64,000 nucleotides of DNA, taken from Cannabis sativa. Its lineage: Eukaryota > Streptophyta > Magnoliopsida > Rosales > Cannabaceae. Positions 9,891-20,820 of the stretch are shown piece after piece. Within the stretch, counting starts at the first letter, position 1, and every line of letters begins with the position of its first letter. The stretch is taken from contig NC_083603.1 in the NCBI RefSeq assembly GCF_029168945.1, positions 13,764,001 through 13,828,000 on the forward strand. Direction: 5' to 3'. The translations under genes were made by a program, and so were the position numbers. The notes beneath the pieces are model-generated. The model saw only the letters and a list, made by a program, of their open reading frames with translations, made no database searches and was not told the origin of the DNA.

Positions 9891-12489
9891 TGTAACATTC
9901 TCGAGAGTCAGATTGGACTCCCCTCACTGACCCTACTCCAGAGGGAGTAGGGAACTTCATGGTTAGATGATAGATCGAAGTCACGATCTTCATCTCCTTC
10001 AGAATTGGCCGTCCAATTACGGCGTTATATGCTGAGTATTGATCAATTACTGCGAAGTCGGCCATCGACTTGGCAGTTATTGGGGCAGTTCCCAAAGTGA
10101 TTGGGAGTTTGATCATCCCTTTGATGGCTATGACATCTCCCGTGAAACCGTAGATGCTCGATGTCATTGGCCGCAAATCTTTTTCTTGTAGCCCCATTTG
10201 CTTGAAGGCTTGGAAGTTCAATAAGTTCACTGAACTTCCATTGTCGACCAATATGCGATGGACATTGTCTCCACCTATATTGGCGACTATCACAAGTGCG
10301 TCAGAATGCGGGTGGTGGACCCATCTCGCATCGCTCTCCATAAAGACAATGTCCTCGCATTCTCTTTTGAAGAGCTTCTCTGGCCGTTCACCAAGATTGT
10401 TCACATTGGTAAGCGGCTTCTCTCTGGCTTCTCTGGCATATCGTTCCTGTGATTTGCGAGAGTCGCCTGCGATGTGTGGCCCTCCGATTATAGTCAAGAT
10501 ATTGCGAGGTGCTCTAGAACCACTCGCATTCTGGTTTTCTTCCTTGTCATCCGCTCGGGGGTGACTGTCCTCGCTCCTTTTATACTTATCGAATTTTCCC
10601 CTTCTGATCAGTTCTTCAATTTCGTCCTGCAAGACCCAACACTCAAGGGTAGTGTGGCCGATATCCTTGTGGTACTTACAGAACTTCTTGGGGTCTCTTC
10701 GGTCGCGATTTCCCCTGATGGGGGGCGGCTTCTTGAAGATGCCGTTCCTTTCCTCAACCGCATAGATGTGGTCTCGAGGGACGGCGAGTTCAGTATAGTT
10801 GACGAAGCGAGGTCCTCCTTTTCTTTTGGGCGAGGACTCCTTTTTAGGAGGTGACTTGGCCAACTTCGGGCTCCGCGGTTTGCGTGGACTGCGTCTTCTG
10901 GGGCTTCGGCCCCTGGAATTCTTTCCTCGCGGACTGCGGGATCGCGACCGAGGTATGGGTGATCGCCTCTTGCTCTTGCCCTTTTCCAATTCTGCCAGGG
11001 AGTTCTCGATTCTCTTATGAGGTTCGGCCATGGCGAAGAATTCTACCAAGGATTCTGGCCTTCGGGCCTGCAGCTCTTTCCAGAAGTCGGTTCTTGGCAG
11101 GACACCTGTTATTAACATGCAAACAAGCGAAGACTCGGGAGCCTTCTCAACTTTTGTTACCTCAGCGTTAAAACGCTTGAAATAATTCTGCAAAGACTCA
11201 CCAGATTCTTGCTTGATGTTCGCCAAAGTCGTATAGGGTGGCCTATACGTCATCGTGGCCTGGAAGTGTGTGAGAAATAGATCGACGAAGTTCTCCCATG
11301 TCGATATCGATGCCTCTGGTAATTGGGTGAACCAATCATGGGCATTCTCTTCAAGCGTAGCCGCGAGAATGCGACACTTCGCGAGTTGCGGCACCTGGTC
11401 CACTTCCATTATGGTGTTAAATTTTTCTAGGTAGTCTAAAGGGTTAGAAGTACCTTTATATTTGAGGGATTCGGATAAACGGAATCCCTTTGGAAGTTGG
11501 GCCTGTCGCACTTCTGCGGTGAAGGGCGAGGTGCCGTGCAACTTGTAAATGGGCTTACGCTGCTGCTCGAGCATCTTCAAAGCTTGCAGAAGCATACTTT
11601 GGTCGATTCCTCCTGTCGCAGGAGGCGGAGTTGCTACAACAGTAGGGCTCGCAGCCACTGCGGCAAGGTTCGAAGGGATATTAATCCCAGTGGTCGCGAT
11701 CGGCGCGATGGGCGGGTTGTTAACTGTGTTGACACCCTGATCGCCCGTATGGGGATCATGGAGCGTCTCCGTGTTATGCGGACCGCGGGAGCGCGCCCTA
11801 AAGACTGCATTGAGATGATCACGCAGATCACCTCGGTGTACACGGTAGCGTCCTCCTTGCTGTGTCTGCACAGAGCCAGACCTCGTATACCTGCTTGGAG
11901 TACGGTCATGCGAGGAGGAAGAGGCTGACTCTGCGTCGTTATCCCGAGGGTGACGACTGCGAGGGTTGCGGCGCTCAGGATCCTCGTCGGCTTGTGCGCT
12001 CTGGTTAGGTAACCTTGCGTATTGGTCTCTTGACGTTGGGTGATTCAAGTCCAAGACTTCAGGATCAGTTCGTCGTTCCCTGCGTGCATGGTTAGTTTGA
12101 CGTCTAGAAACCGTTACCTGAGGATTTTCGTTACGAACGGCAGGGACCCGAGGAGGGCGTCGAGCTCGGCTCTGTCCATCCACCTCGGCTTGTAGTGCTC
12201 GCAACTGATCCTGGATTGCAGCGTATTGATCAGTCGTGAGCTGGACCACTCCTTCGGACACGACCGCCGGGGTGACAGGGGGAAAGTGCATGGTTGCTGG
12301 TGGTGTGGACGTGCCTCCGACTTGAGGACCAGTCGTCTCTGGAAATAGGTTGAGTGGTCTGATATTGCTCCTCCCTACCCCGCCGTTGATGACGTCTACG
12401 GGTGGCACTCCGGTTCCAGGCAATGGTACGCTCATCGATCCAATGTTGATGGATTCATTGTTAGCTCCGTTAGCGTGATTTCCAGCCAT
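9751..12489 (-). CDS. gag: Tat element gag-protease
   Basis: This 912-codon frame starts 64 bases inside the 5' LTR. The gag capsid-like domain is at about residues 340-500 (ending near FFAMAEPHKRIE). An Arg/Ser-rich tract follows at about 507-560, resembling the RS domain of splicing factors. A zinc knuckle CKYHKDIGHTTLEC is at 604-617. The aspartic protease has ILVDNGSS (catalytic Asp about 749) and a later AVIGRPIL flap region. Beyond about residue 866 the frame reads through sequence that belongs to pol in another frame, so the last ~45 residues are probably not natural. Gag packages genomic RNA into the particle and the protease matures the polyprotein. Confidence 0.9.
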   Translation of the reverse strand: MAGNHANGANNESINIGSMSVPLPGTGVPPVDVINGGVGRSNIRPLNLFPETTGPQVGGTSTPPATMHFPPVTPAVVSEGVVQLTTDQYAAIQDQLRALQAEVDGQSRARRPPRVPAVRNENPQVTVSRRQTNHARRERRTDPEVLDLNHPTSRDQYARLPNQSAQADEDPERRNPRSRHPRDNDAESASSSSHDRTPSRYTRSGSVQTQQGGRYRVHRGDLRDHLNAVFRARSRGPHNTETLHDPHTGDQGVNTVNNPPIAPIATTGINIPSNLAAVAASPTVVATPPPATGGIDQSMLLQALKMLEQQRKPIYKLHGTSPFTAEVRQAQLPKGFRLSESLKYKGTSNPLDYLEKFNTIMEVDQVPQLAKCRILAATLEENAHDWFTQLPEASISTWENFVDLFLTHFQATMTYRPPYTTLANIKQESGESLQNYFKRFNAEVTKVEKAPESSLVCMLITGVLPRTDFWKELQARRPESLVEFFAMAEPHKRIENSLAELEKGKSKRRSPIPRSRSRSPRGKNSRGRSPRRRSPRKPRSPKLAKSPPKKESSPKRKGGPRFVNYTELAVPRDHIYAVEERNGIFKKPPPIRGNRDRRDPKKFCKYHKDIGHTTLECWVLQDEIEELIRRGKFDKYKRSEDSHPRADDKEENQNASGSRAPRNILTIIGGPHIAGDSRKSQERYAREAREKPLTNVNNLGERPEKLFKRECEDIVFMESDARWVHHPHSDALVIVANIGGDNVHRILVDNGSSVNLLNFQAFKQMGLQEKDLRPMTSSIYGFTGDVIAIKGMIKLPITLGTAPITAKSMADFAVIDQYSAYNAVIGRPILKEMKIVTSIYHLTMKFPTPSGVGSVRGVQSDSRECYNAVHQARRKKDGECYPPFGRTTTSPGDPQDRGGTAHRQAGFGSENP

Positions 12490-12542
12490 GTTGAGTGATG
12501 TTCTTTGAATGTGAATAGAATCTTACAGTCGAATTCCCACAG

Positions 12543-12551
12543 ACGGCGCCA
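12543..12551 (-). other. Primer binding site of the Tat element
   Basis: Two bases inside the 5' LTR the minus strand reads TGGCGCCGT. This matches the complement of the 3' end of plant tRNA-Asp over nine bases and then diverges (CTGTGGG). The short match is typical of Tat elements. The tRNA identity is a recollection of the tRNA-Asp acceptor end and is moderately certain. Confidence 0.65.
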
Positions 12552-12553
12552 AA

Positions 12554-13424
12554 TGTTGTTACTGATATTTCGCAACACCAAAAAGTACAATTTAACTGGA
12601 AAAAGAGAGAATTATTTGGGAGATGACAAATGCGAGTATTCGACCTAGAATGGCGAGTACTCGAATTAGGAATGCGAGAGCAAACAACAAAGCTGGAAAA
12701 ATAGATGAGACGGTGAATTATAGTGGTTCAGTCAGATTTCGTTCTGCTTAGTCCACTGTAGCAAGAGATTCGTAGGTGCATTTTCACGGTGGATCACCCC
12801 TTTATATACAAAGCAGGTGCCCAATCGGTTACATGAGGGTCACATTTATTGTTAATCCATTATTTACACATTAAATTGTCATGATTAAACTCAGACAACG
12901 TTAACATTAATAAATATATGACAGTTACTGAACTCATCAACGTATGCGTCCTTCGCATCTGCGAGTTGACCGTTCGTGTTCCGTCTGTTGAGTTCGTAGG
13001 GTCGCACGTACGTTTGGAACGTCTGCGTCCTTAGGTGATCGCTCGTTACAGACGTCGCATGCTGAAGTTGGTAGCATCTGGACATGCGAACTTACATTAG
13101 TCTGTTAGGGCTATTGGGTCATTGGGACCAAAACTGCATCATTGGGCATTGGCCTCTATACTTGCCGCGGAGGTATAGAGGGAGGCGCTCGCACATGTTC
13201 TGACATATGCGAGTTGGGTCTACCCTGTATGATGAGGATTGCGGTTATGCGGTGTGAATTAAGTCGCATCCGCGATACCTCGCTGGTTCCTCTCCTGGGC
13301 GAGGTCTAAACTTCGAGAAGTCTCTCACGGACATTTCAGCTTTCATTGGGAATCTGAATACACGTGTCCTTTTAAGGAGGAATCTAGTCTCGAGTTTCTA
13401 GGTGAGAGAAATCTCACTATAACA
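12554..13424 (-). repeat. 5' LTR of the Tat element
   Basis: This 871-bp LTR matches the one at 1783-2653 and carries the minus-strand TATA box at 12802-12808. It is followed by the right TAAAG target duplication at 13425-13429. Being nearest the primer site and gag, it is the promoter LTR. Confidence 0.95.
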
Positions 13425-16400
13425 TAAAGAATGAGCTTTATTATTAAGATATTCGATCTCCATTGTTTGTTTTACATAGCGTTTATTTTAGTGAGTAATC
13501 CTCCCTAATGGAGGAACGTTCATTAGCAAGTTCGCACCGTTTAATCTCGAAAGATAAGGAGCTTTGTAAGTGTTTTATATAGTATGGATCACCCTAATGG
13601 TGGCGACTGTATTTGACTAGCAAAATATGAAACAATGGTAGAAGCTCATAAGATAGAATAGCCTTGACTCTCGCCTAAACGGGACAACGCTGGATTCCAA
13701 TCTTGATCGAATAAAAGGTTGCTAGAATGTTTAACATTTTAGATGAGCTGACAACTCTATTCAATGGATGGTAGCTTTGACTCTCGCCTAAACGGGACAC
13801 TGATATCAGTTTGTTGAAGACCTTGGAAATTATTTAGGATTGTATGTTTTAGTATTTTCACTTGTCATTTCTACTTGCTATATGTTTAATAATTTCTTAA
13901 TTGTGTATGAATTTATCTTGAACCATGTTATATTCTGTTATTAAATTGTAGTTTAATTTCGAATCTTCATTGTTGGTCTAAGTTGGTTTGTTTATCTAAT
14001 GAGATAATTCCCTAATGGATTTTCACCATTAGACATACATAATAGTGTTAGATCTCGAAAGATAAATATTGTATATGCAACATCTAGCTGTTCATCAATT
14101 GATGACACCTTAGACTAGTATTTTTACAATATGAAACAAGAAGATTGTATAAATAAGATTACTTTGACTCTCGCTAATCGAAGCATCGTTGGATTCTTAT
14201 TTATAAACGAAATTATCCTAATTCCTCTTAGCTTATTCATTTCGAATTAGCTCAATAACATATCATTGGATGAATGGTCTATAAATTATTTCATGTCATT
14301 CTATTTTCTCTTAAGAAATTAAATGATACATATGATTATAATCCCGAAATTCTATTCCAAAATGATATAAATCCTCAATCTTAGAAATCTCCTACTTGTA
14401 TGGGCAAATCTGACTTAGAGTTTAAATTAGTAGTGGTGGTCCAAGAAAGAATTACTCATTATATTTGGTATAAATTTAAGTCTTTGACTTTAATTTTAGA
14501 ATCCAAACAGAAATTTTCTTATATTTCTAACTCCAGGATACAATACAGTTACACTTTCACAAGTGTTTAATATCCATCTTCTATCATTGGTTTCAAACTG
14601 TATGGAATTTGAGTTTAATATTCTGTGACCAGGATCCACTTGCACTATTCTAAGAACTCTTAGATGTAACTAAACCTAAGTCATCAAAAAGACACAACCA
14701 CATTTTTTTTAATCTATGGCATTTGTATCTTGTTCATAGTGGTTTTGACAAGATCAATCTCTGCAAAGAGTTAATATGCCTATATCCACTGAAAGTTGTT
14801 CATCTCATTCGTAGATGGATGTACATTCAGGGGTGGATATGAGTTTTTCATTGAATTCTTAAAACGATCACTCTAGCTTATACCTTATGCAAAGAAATTT
14901 GAAATGTTTGAAAAATTTCTGATTTCTAGCAATGGTGATAAACCATTAAGGTAAGTGGTTAAAAATCTTGCGAACTGATAAGGGTGGAGAAATAGTTAAT
15001 AGATATGCAGTTTAAGGATCATTAAATTGATTTTTGAATTATATCCAAACTTACCTCCCCAGAAATTTTGATTTGCATATTGAAGGTTAGTTACAAGGCG
15101 TTGCCTAAGTCCTTCTATGGTAATACAATTTCAGAATGATGCAATGGTTGTATACTTAAAGTAAATCATTACTAGATTCATGGATGACCTAATCAAAATC
15201 TTAAGAAAAGCTAGAACTGTTAACCATGGTTTGCATGTTTGTTAGCTATTCTAAGTGATTAGGGGTGGACCATCCCATAGTCAATAGACAAGAAAGTGTT
15301 TGTTTAAACAAATACCACTTTTCTAAGATAATGACTAAGTGTGAAAATAAAGTAGAAAATATAGGAGATATTTTTCTTGATTCCAAAAGTGTTCTATCAT
15401 CTTATTTGACATATGATGATCCCACTGCCTTTGTTGTCTTGTCACAACCGAAGAGATCAATACCATTTAGTTTTCTTAGACATAATTCACGGTACCTTGT
15501 CGTAGTGGGAGAGTTTCTAGGAACTGACCTTCTTATGATTTGGAAGACACTAGTGATTAAAATCCATTGTGAGTTTAAACAAGTAATGGATTGTTAAGAT
15601 AAGAAACTAAGAAGAAAAGCCAATAGAACTATGGTTTAATACATTCACATGGAGTAACCTAAAGTTTTCTATTACAAGGACATAAAAGGAAATTTTCATT
15701 TATAAGTCTATTCAATGGACTTAACAAAACTTCCTGATCCTAGTATTATAGGTTTGAGTTTATCTAAACCTATGGCTTGTGGTATACCTGGTAATTACTT
15801 ACTCTAATGCAAGCAACTTACTTTAGTAAGATGCTGAAGCATTTTCTTTTTAATGGCAATCTGTAGAAGCTTCTCGACTTCTAGGCATAGATTTTATTTA
15901 TCTAAGGAAAAGTCTCAACTATTCCAGAAAAGATAAAGCCATGAAAGAATTTCTTATATCAACAGTGAGAGGTCTCAGATATGCTTTAGTATGCCTTAGA
16001 CCAGACACCTGCTGTTGAGTGGGAGTAATGAGTAAGTATCAGTTTAATCCAGGAGAAGAACATTGGAAGACAATCAAGTAAATCTTAAGATTAAGAAGAG
16101 GAACTATATGTTAGTCAATAAGGGTGTATTTAAAACTCTTAGACTACACCACATCAGATTTCTAGACTTGCCTTTGTTCTAGAAAGTCTGTTGATAAGAT
16201 GGTAATTACTCTGGGGGTCGAATAGTGATTTTGGAAAAGTGTAAAAACCTATCTGAAGTCTCTAGGTCTACCAGAAAGGGACTGAATGTTAAAGTTGCAG
16301 GAAAGGTACTTATTCAGTCTAAGGAAAGTTCTATACATTTTTGGCACCATTCCAAATTGCCTTAACTACTAGTGTTATTTCCTGATTAACCAAAAGTAGT

Positions 16401-16633
16401 TGCCAAAGGTATAGAATCCAGTATCCCAAAAAGAGTAGACATATAGAGAGGAATTTCACATTATCAATGATTTTGTTATTAAGGAAGAGTAATGGTGGAG
16501 AAAAGGTTGTGTTTAATTCAACCTTTCAGATCCTATTACGAGGAGTTTACTACTACTACACTTGATTTGTGTATCAAGGTGTTGAGATTATTTGAAATGC
16601 ACTTTTTATTTTATATTAGTGCAAGTGGGAGTT
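13425..16633 (+). mobile_element. Decayed interior of copia A element
   Basis: No long frame survives, but faint plus-strand protein similarity to copia pol remains. A GAG-pre-integrase-like LWHL..H stretch lies near 14715. An integrase-like patch near 14930-14990 reads LRTDKGGE with breaks. RNaseH-side traces near 16040-16100 resemble NPGEEHWKTIK. The interior ends in AAGTGGGAGTT, the copia polypurine tract, next to the LTR at 16634. 13440-14310 is non-coding and contains two diverged repeat copies. The same interior lies in reverse at 59419-61652. The 5' LTR is not seen. One 110-codon frame at 15265-15597 looks spurious. Confidence 0.8.
13440..14310 (+). repeat. Diverged tandem duplication in the copia A leader
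   Basis: Two segments (about 13480-13720 and 14000-14215) share ordered blocks: CCCTAATGG, TCTCGAAAGATAA, ATATGAAACAA, TTTGACTCTCGC and GTTGGATTC. A shorter partial copy of the last blocks lies at about 13780. The blocks keep order but not spacing. Confidence 0.6.
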
Positions 16634-18537
16634 TGTTGGATTTTATGCCCTAAATAAAACTCCATTTCAATGTAATCCATTTTATTCAACATCAATAAAG
16701 AAACAGAAGTATTTTTCATTCATTTGTATATGTTTTGGTTCATCTTATCAATTGCTTGTCTATTTGATTTATAAATTCATCTGAAACCCTTTTCACATAC
16801 TTGATCCTGTTTATTGTGTTGTCAACACTTTGGAAAGTAAACATGACTATGTGAATAAAGTTTCCTAGATTTATGAGACGCAGGGTTTTACTGATATGAT
16901 AATCTACAACAGAGTTTACTTGCATTTGGAGAAATGCTATGTTCTTTCCAGAGCATTGGTTAAAGTAAAGCTCAGGTTGGATGCATGGAGTATGCATCGG
17001 AAGGGACCGATATTGAACTTTGACTTAGATTTATTAAACTTACCGTAATATCTATTCAAGTCAATATCGCCTAGTTGATCCTAGATCAAATGATCTTAAT
17101 CCTGTTATGATTAGGCTCAATCTCAAGAGGCTATTCGTGTTCTTTGATTTGTTAGTTAAGCCTACTTTTGGGTCAGGGTGATACGTACATTTTGGGAACA
17201 AGGTAGTGCAATTGAGTGGGAGCGCTAACATAAACATGGAATCTATAGCTTCCATCTGGCGAATAGTAAGTAAAGGATGATCTCCTTCGAGCTTGACCAA
17301 ACAAAAATAAATGGTGGAGTACTCATTTCACATAAGCTGAAATATCATTTATACGGGGTTACGTATTTTAAGGATAAAATACATTGTAGGGTGTAACGGT
17401 AATCTAATCCCTTTACAGTGTAGATCATTCATATAGAGGATCATTGATCAAATTAGGATTATAACAATGGATAACTAATGATGTGTCTATATGGTGGAAC
17501 ATATAGAGCATTCTATATACTGAGAGTGCAATTCTAAGTTCTATGCGTGGATTCAACGAAGAATTAATAAGTCAGTGAATTTAGGTTATAAATTCTTGAT
17601 CTGCTTATTGGAAGCTCGGTTATAAAGACCCATGGTCCCCCCACTAGTTGAGATAATATTGCTTGTAAGACTCATATAATTGGTTTTGATTAATCAATTA
17701 TAATTCTCAATTTAGACTATGTCTATTTGTGAATTTTTCACTAAGTAAGGGCGAAATTGTAAAAAAAGAGTTCTAGGGGCATATTTGTTAATTATGATAC
17801 TTTGTATGGTTCAATTAATAAATATGATAAATGACAATATTATTTAATAATTATTTATAGTTATTAAATAGTTAGAATTGGCATTTAAATGGTTGAATTT
17901 GAAAATTGGCGTTTTTGAGAAAATGAGATGCAGAAATGATAAAACTGCAAAATTGCAAAAAGTGAGGCCCAAATCCATATTGCCTAGGGCCGGCCACTTT
18001 TATAGCATTTATCATCTGATATTTTTATTATTTTAATGCCAAATAATTCAAACCTAACCCTAGTGGAATGCTATAAATAGATAGTGAAGGCTTCAGGAAA
18101 TTTACACTTAACTTTCACACTTTTCCTTCAGATAAAAACCTGATCATTCACTCCTAACCCTAGCCGCCACCTATACTCTTCTTCTTCCTCTTGAATTTCG
18201 AACCTCTTAGTGATTAGAGTAGTGCCCACACACATCAAGTGATACCTCAATCATAGTGAGGAAGATCGTGAAGACAGACATTCAACAAGAAGGAGTTTCA
18301 GCACTAAAAAATGTGAGAAAGAGATCCAGGTTCAGATATTGATAATGCTCTGCTACAAAAAGGAATCAAAGGCTAGATATCTGAACGGAAGGAGTCATTA
18401 TATTCCGCTGCACCCAATGTAAGGTTGCCTAAACTTTATATGTGTTTATTTCATAATCGTTTTAGAAGTTCATATTTAGGGTGTTAATCAACATACTTGT
18501 GAGTAGATCTAAGATCCTGGTAAAATAATTTCCAATA
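16634..18537 (+). repeat. 3' LTR of copia A
   Basis: About 1.9 kb, beginning TGTTGGATTTTATGCCC directly after the polypurine tract and ending CCAATA (a CCAACA end with one change). Close relatives lie at 57523-59418 (minus) and 32654-33121 plus 42168-43621 (plus). The three copies define one family. Short frames here are not genes. Confidence 0.9.
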
Positions 18538-19065
18538 GTAAGATCTAATATTGTACATTTATATAGTTTCTTTTAGGACGCAACGAAACCATTACGAGCT
18601 CGGAAGGTATGAGTATGGTATATTACGAAAAAAATATGAGTTTGAATTTCATATGATAAATATAGATTCAAGTATGCTACAAAAATAAAATAAAATAAAA
18701 TATGAGTACGTTTAAATATGATAAGAAGCACAAAAATACAATAAAAAAAAATATGAATTAAACTCATAAAAATGACTATTTTTTCTTTAGGAAAACCTAA
18801 AGCTAGGGTGAGTTAGACATTATTTGAAACCTTTCAACCAATAAATGCTAATTTCTAATATTGAGGTCTTTGTCCTATTTAAAAAATATCCAAAAATTTT
18901 CTAAAGTATATACTTACAAATTTTTTAATATAACCTTGTGGGATTATTTCAAAATGTCACATGTTTGACTTTGTTGTGGTCTCTTGAAAAGTCGTTCATT
19001 ATATTCATACTTTCAAATCCAAACTTAAAGGGGGTGTATTAATTATTGTCTCACTTAAGAATATA
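18538..19065. other. AT-rich spacer, nothing recognised
   Basis: There is no coding potential, no recognisable repeat edge and no RNA gene. The AT-rich runs and one short minus-strand frame look like chance. Confidence 0.6.
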
Positions 19066-19080
19066 TGAGAAACATTATAA

Positions 19081-19213
19081 TATTTTTTTTGAGTGTAGCG
19101 TAATGGTATTTTACAATCATATATTAGCTTAATAGTTTAAAAGTTCTGGGTTCAACCCATGATCTTTCCTTTTTTCCCATCGCTCCCTCACCACTAAGCT
19201 AGCCTTAGTGGCT
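19081..19213 (-). mobile_element. tRNA-derived SINE, copy 1
   Basis: On the minus strand this 133-base unit has an A-box-like TAGCTTAGTGG near its start, a B-box-like GGGTTGAACCC about 50 bases later and an A-run at its end. It is flanked by a perfect 15-bp target duplication TGAGAAACATTATAA (19066-19080 and 19214-19228). Internal polymerase III boxes, an A-rich tail and long direct repeats together are diagnostic of a SINE mobilised by LINE machinery. Confidence 0.88.
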
Positions 19214-19228
19214 TGAGAAACATTATAA

Positions 19229-20073
19229 CTTAATATTAGGGTTGAGTTACTCACTAGTACCAATTAATTTTATGTTTGAACCTCAATCTTTACCAAAAGA
19301 CCCTCTCTTTCAATGTGTAAAAATTTTTAATCTATGTGTATATGGATAATATTATAGTGCACTCTTAAAAGGGTCGATTTCTTATATTTTTTATCTGTTT
19401 CGGCATTAATTTAAATTTTTTAGTCAATTTTTCATGATCGCTACATTGTATTTATTTATTAGGATTATTTATTAATTTTTTGAAAATTTGAATAATTTAT
19501 ATTACTGAAAATAAAATTAAAATATTTTGTTATACGTGGAACTATTTTTTCCAATATAAATAGTAAATAACTTTCTTTTTGCCATTATTTTCAATTTTTT
19601 TATGATTACTCAAAGGTAAACCAAGCAAATATTATATATATAAAAATATTGATAAGAAATTATTTTGTAGAAGGTTTAAATTAAACACCCACTATTTAAA
19701 TGGTATAAATATAGAGTAACAACTAAAGTGTACTATATAATTTATTTGTTTTTACTCTCTCCAACAACATTAATTTTAGAATGGACATTTTTTTTTTGAA
19801 ACAACAAGAGGCTGAATACGAAAAGAAAATTACAAGCACAAACAGCCTAGAGGGGGCTAAAAAAACCGCCTAGTCTTCGTCTCTCAACCAGAGGGCTAAC
19901 TTCGCAAGGGACTGAGCTTTGAGTTTGAGTTTGAGGAACTCACTATACTCGAACTATTTTATTTTTCACAGTGGAAATGGGTCATGATTGAAGAACTGAA
20001 AGCTTGGCCAGCAAAGTCGATAATCGAGCTATTCGTGGTTAATGCATTGAAAAGTTATAATTAAGATGGTGTT
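19229..20073. other. AT-rich spacer with a possible retroposed fragment
   Basis: Most of this is AT-rich with no genes. At about 19788-20060 a T-run precedes more GC-balanced sequence. Read on the minus strand it ends in GTTTCAAAAAAAAAA, as the 3' end of a LINE or retroposed transcript would. No target duplication was found, so this is tentative. Confidence 0.3.
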
Positions 20074-20207
20074 TTTTTTTAATGAGTGTAGCGTAATTTT
20101 TACAATTAATTAATAGTTTAATAATTTAAATGTACTGGGTTTGAACTCGTGACTTCTCTCTTTTTTTTCTATCCCTCTCTCACCACTAAGTTAGCTTTAG
20201 TGGTTTC
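20074..20207 (-). mobile_element. tRNA-derived SINE, copy 2
   Basis: Same family as 19081-19213 and the same orientation, with A-box TAGCTTAGTGG changed to TAACTTAGTGG, a B-box-like stretch and an A-rich tail. It is flanked by an 11-bp direct repeat AAGATGGTGTT (20063-20073 and 20208-20218). The copies differ by several substitutions, so both are old. Confidence 0.85.
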
Positions 20208-20262
20208 AAGATGGTGTTCAATGATTATAGTTGTCTTCTCATTAGGAAATTAATGAACATAT

Positions 20263-20287
20263 ATAATATATATATATATATATATAT
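20263..20287. repeat. TA microsatellite
   Basis: A run of alternating TA borders the left end of the MITE at 20288. A similar TA run borders its right end near 20707-20718. This may be the target sequence. Confidence 0.8.
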
Positions 20288-20706
20288 GGAACACTTTTTA
20301 ATGGGTATTACCCATTGATGTGTACTAAATAAATTTAACTATAAATATTAATTTTAAAAATATTAAGCCATTAAATTTTGATCTGATGACGAATAATAAA
20401 AGAGAAATTTGAATTTCTACGCTTAAATTGGCTACTTAATTAAAGAAAATATTAAAAAATACATATTTTTACACTATATCAAAAATAAATTGATATGAAA
20501 AATATTTAAGTAAAACTCAATATTTTCTTATCATTTTGTTGCTGAATTTTTTTTATTATTATTTTCTTTTCAGCCTATGGAACAACCTCATCTCATATAA
20601 TGAAAAAATAAGAGATTTTTCTAATTAAATTGAAAAATTAAGCATAAAAACTCATTTTTTTTTTAATATTACCCATTCATGGGTAATACCCACTAAGAGT
20701 GCACCC
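20288..20706. mobile_element. MITE candidate with about 30-bp terminal inverted repeats
   Basis: The left end (about 20289-20320) and the reverse complement of the right end (about 20675-20706) share CACTNTTNNTGGGTATTACCCAT with few differences. The interior is AT-rich and non-coding, total size about 420 bases. Flanking TA runs fit a TA target, but in a microsatellite this cannot be proven. Superfamily is unresolved. Confidence 0.6.
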
Positions 20707-20820
20707 ATATATATATATACTACCAAAAAGTTACGTGCGAGGCACGTATATTAAATTTTATGCTAGTTTTTTTTCTATGTTATTTGAAAGTGATACAATT
20801 AAAAAGTAAAGAAAAAATAT

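Larger units (their letters stand above)
1783..13424 (-). mobile_element. Complete Tat-lineage Ty3/gypsy retrotransposon with antisense gene
   Basis: This 11.6-kb element is read on the minus strand. The 871-bp LTRs (1783-2653 and 12554-13424) match over every stretch I compared, with a constant offset of 10771 and no indel. The 5-bp target duplication TAAAG is at 1778-1782 and 13425-13429. Minus-strand order is 5' LTR, primer binding site, gag-protease, RT-RNaseH-archaeal-type RNaseH-integrase, then a non-coding block holding an oppositely oriented gene, then a polypurine tract and the 3' LTR. The second RNaseH and the lack of a chromodomain place it in the Tat group (Retand/Grande-like) rather than the chromoviruses. 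It was inserted into an older copia element. Confidence 0.95.

Noticed and set aside
11497..11928. Plus-strand frame of 143 codons
   Set aside because: It is the shadow of the gag-protease coding strand; gag is supported by domains and zinc-knuckle residues.
15265..15597. 110-codon frame in copia A interior
   Set aside because: No family similarity and no conservation of frame in the homologous stretch at 60530-60810.
16740..17300. Minus-strand frames of 85 and 79 codons, with near-identical frames at 58760-59317
   Set aside because: They recur because both lie in LTRs of the same copia family; LTRs are non-coding and the frames are on the antisense strand.
19081..19213. True tRNA gene
   Set aside because: A and B boxes are present, but there is no cloverleaf and it has an A-tail and target duplications, so it is a SINE.
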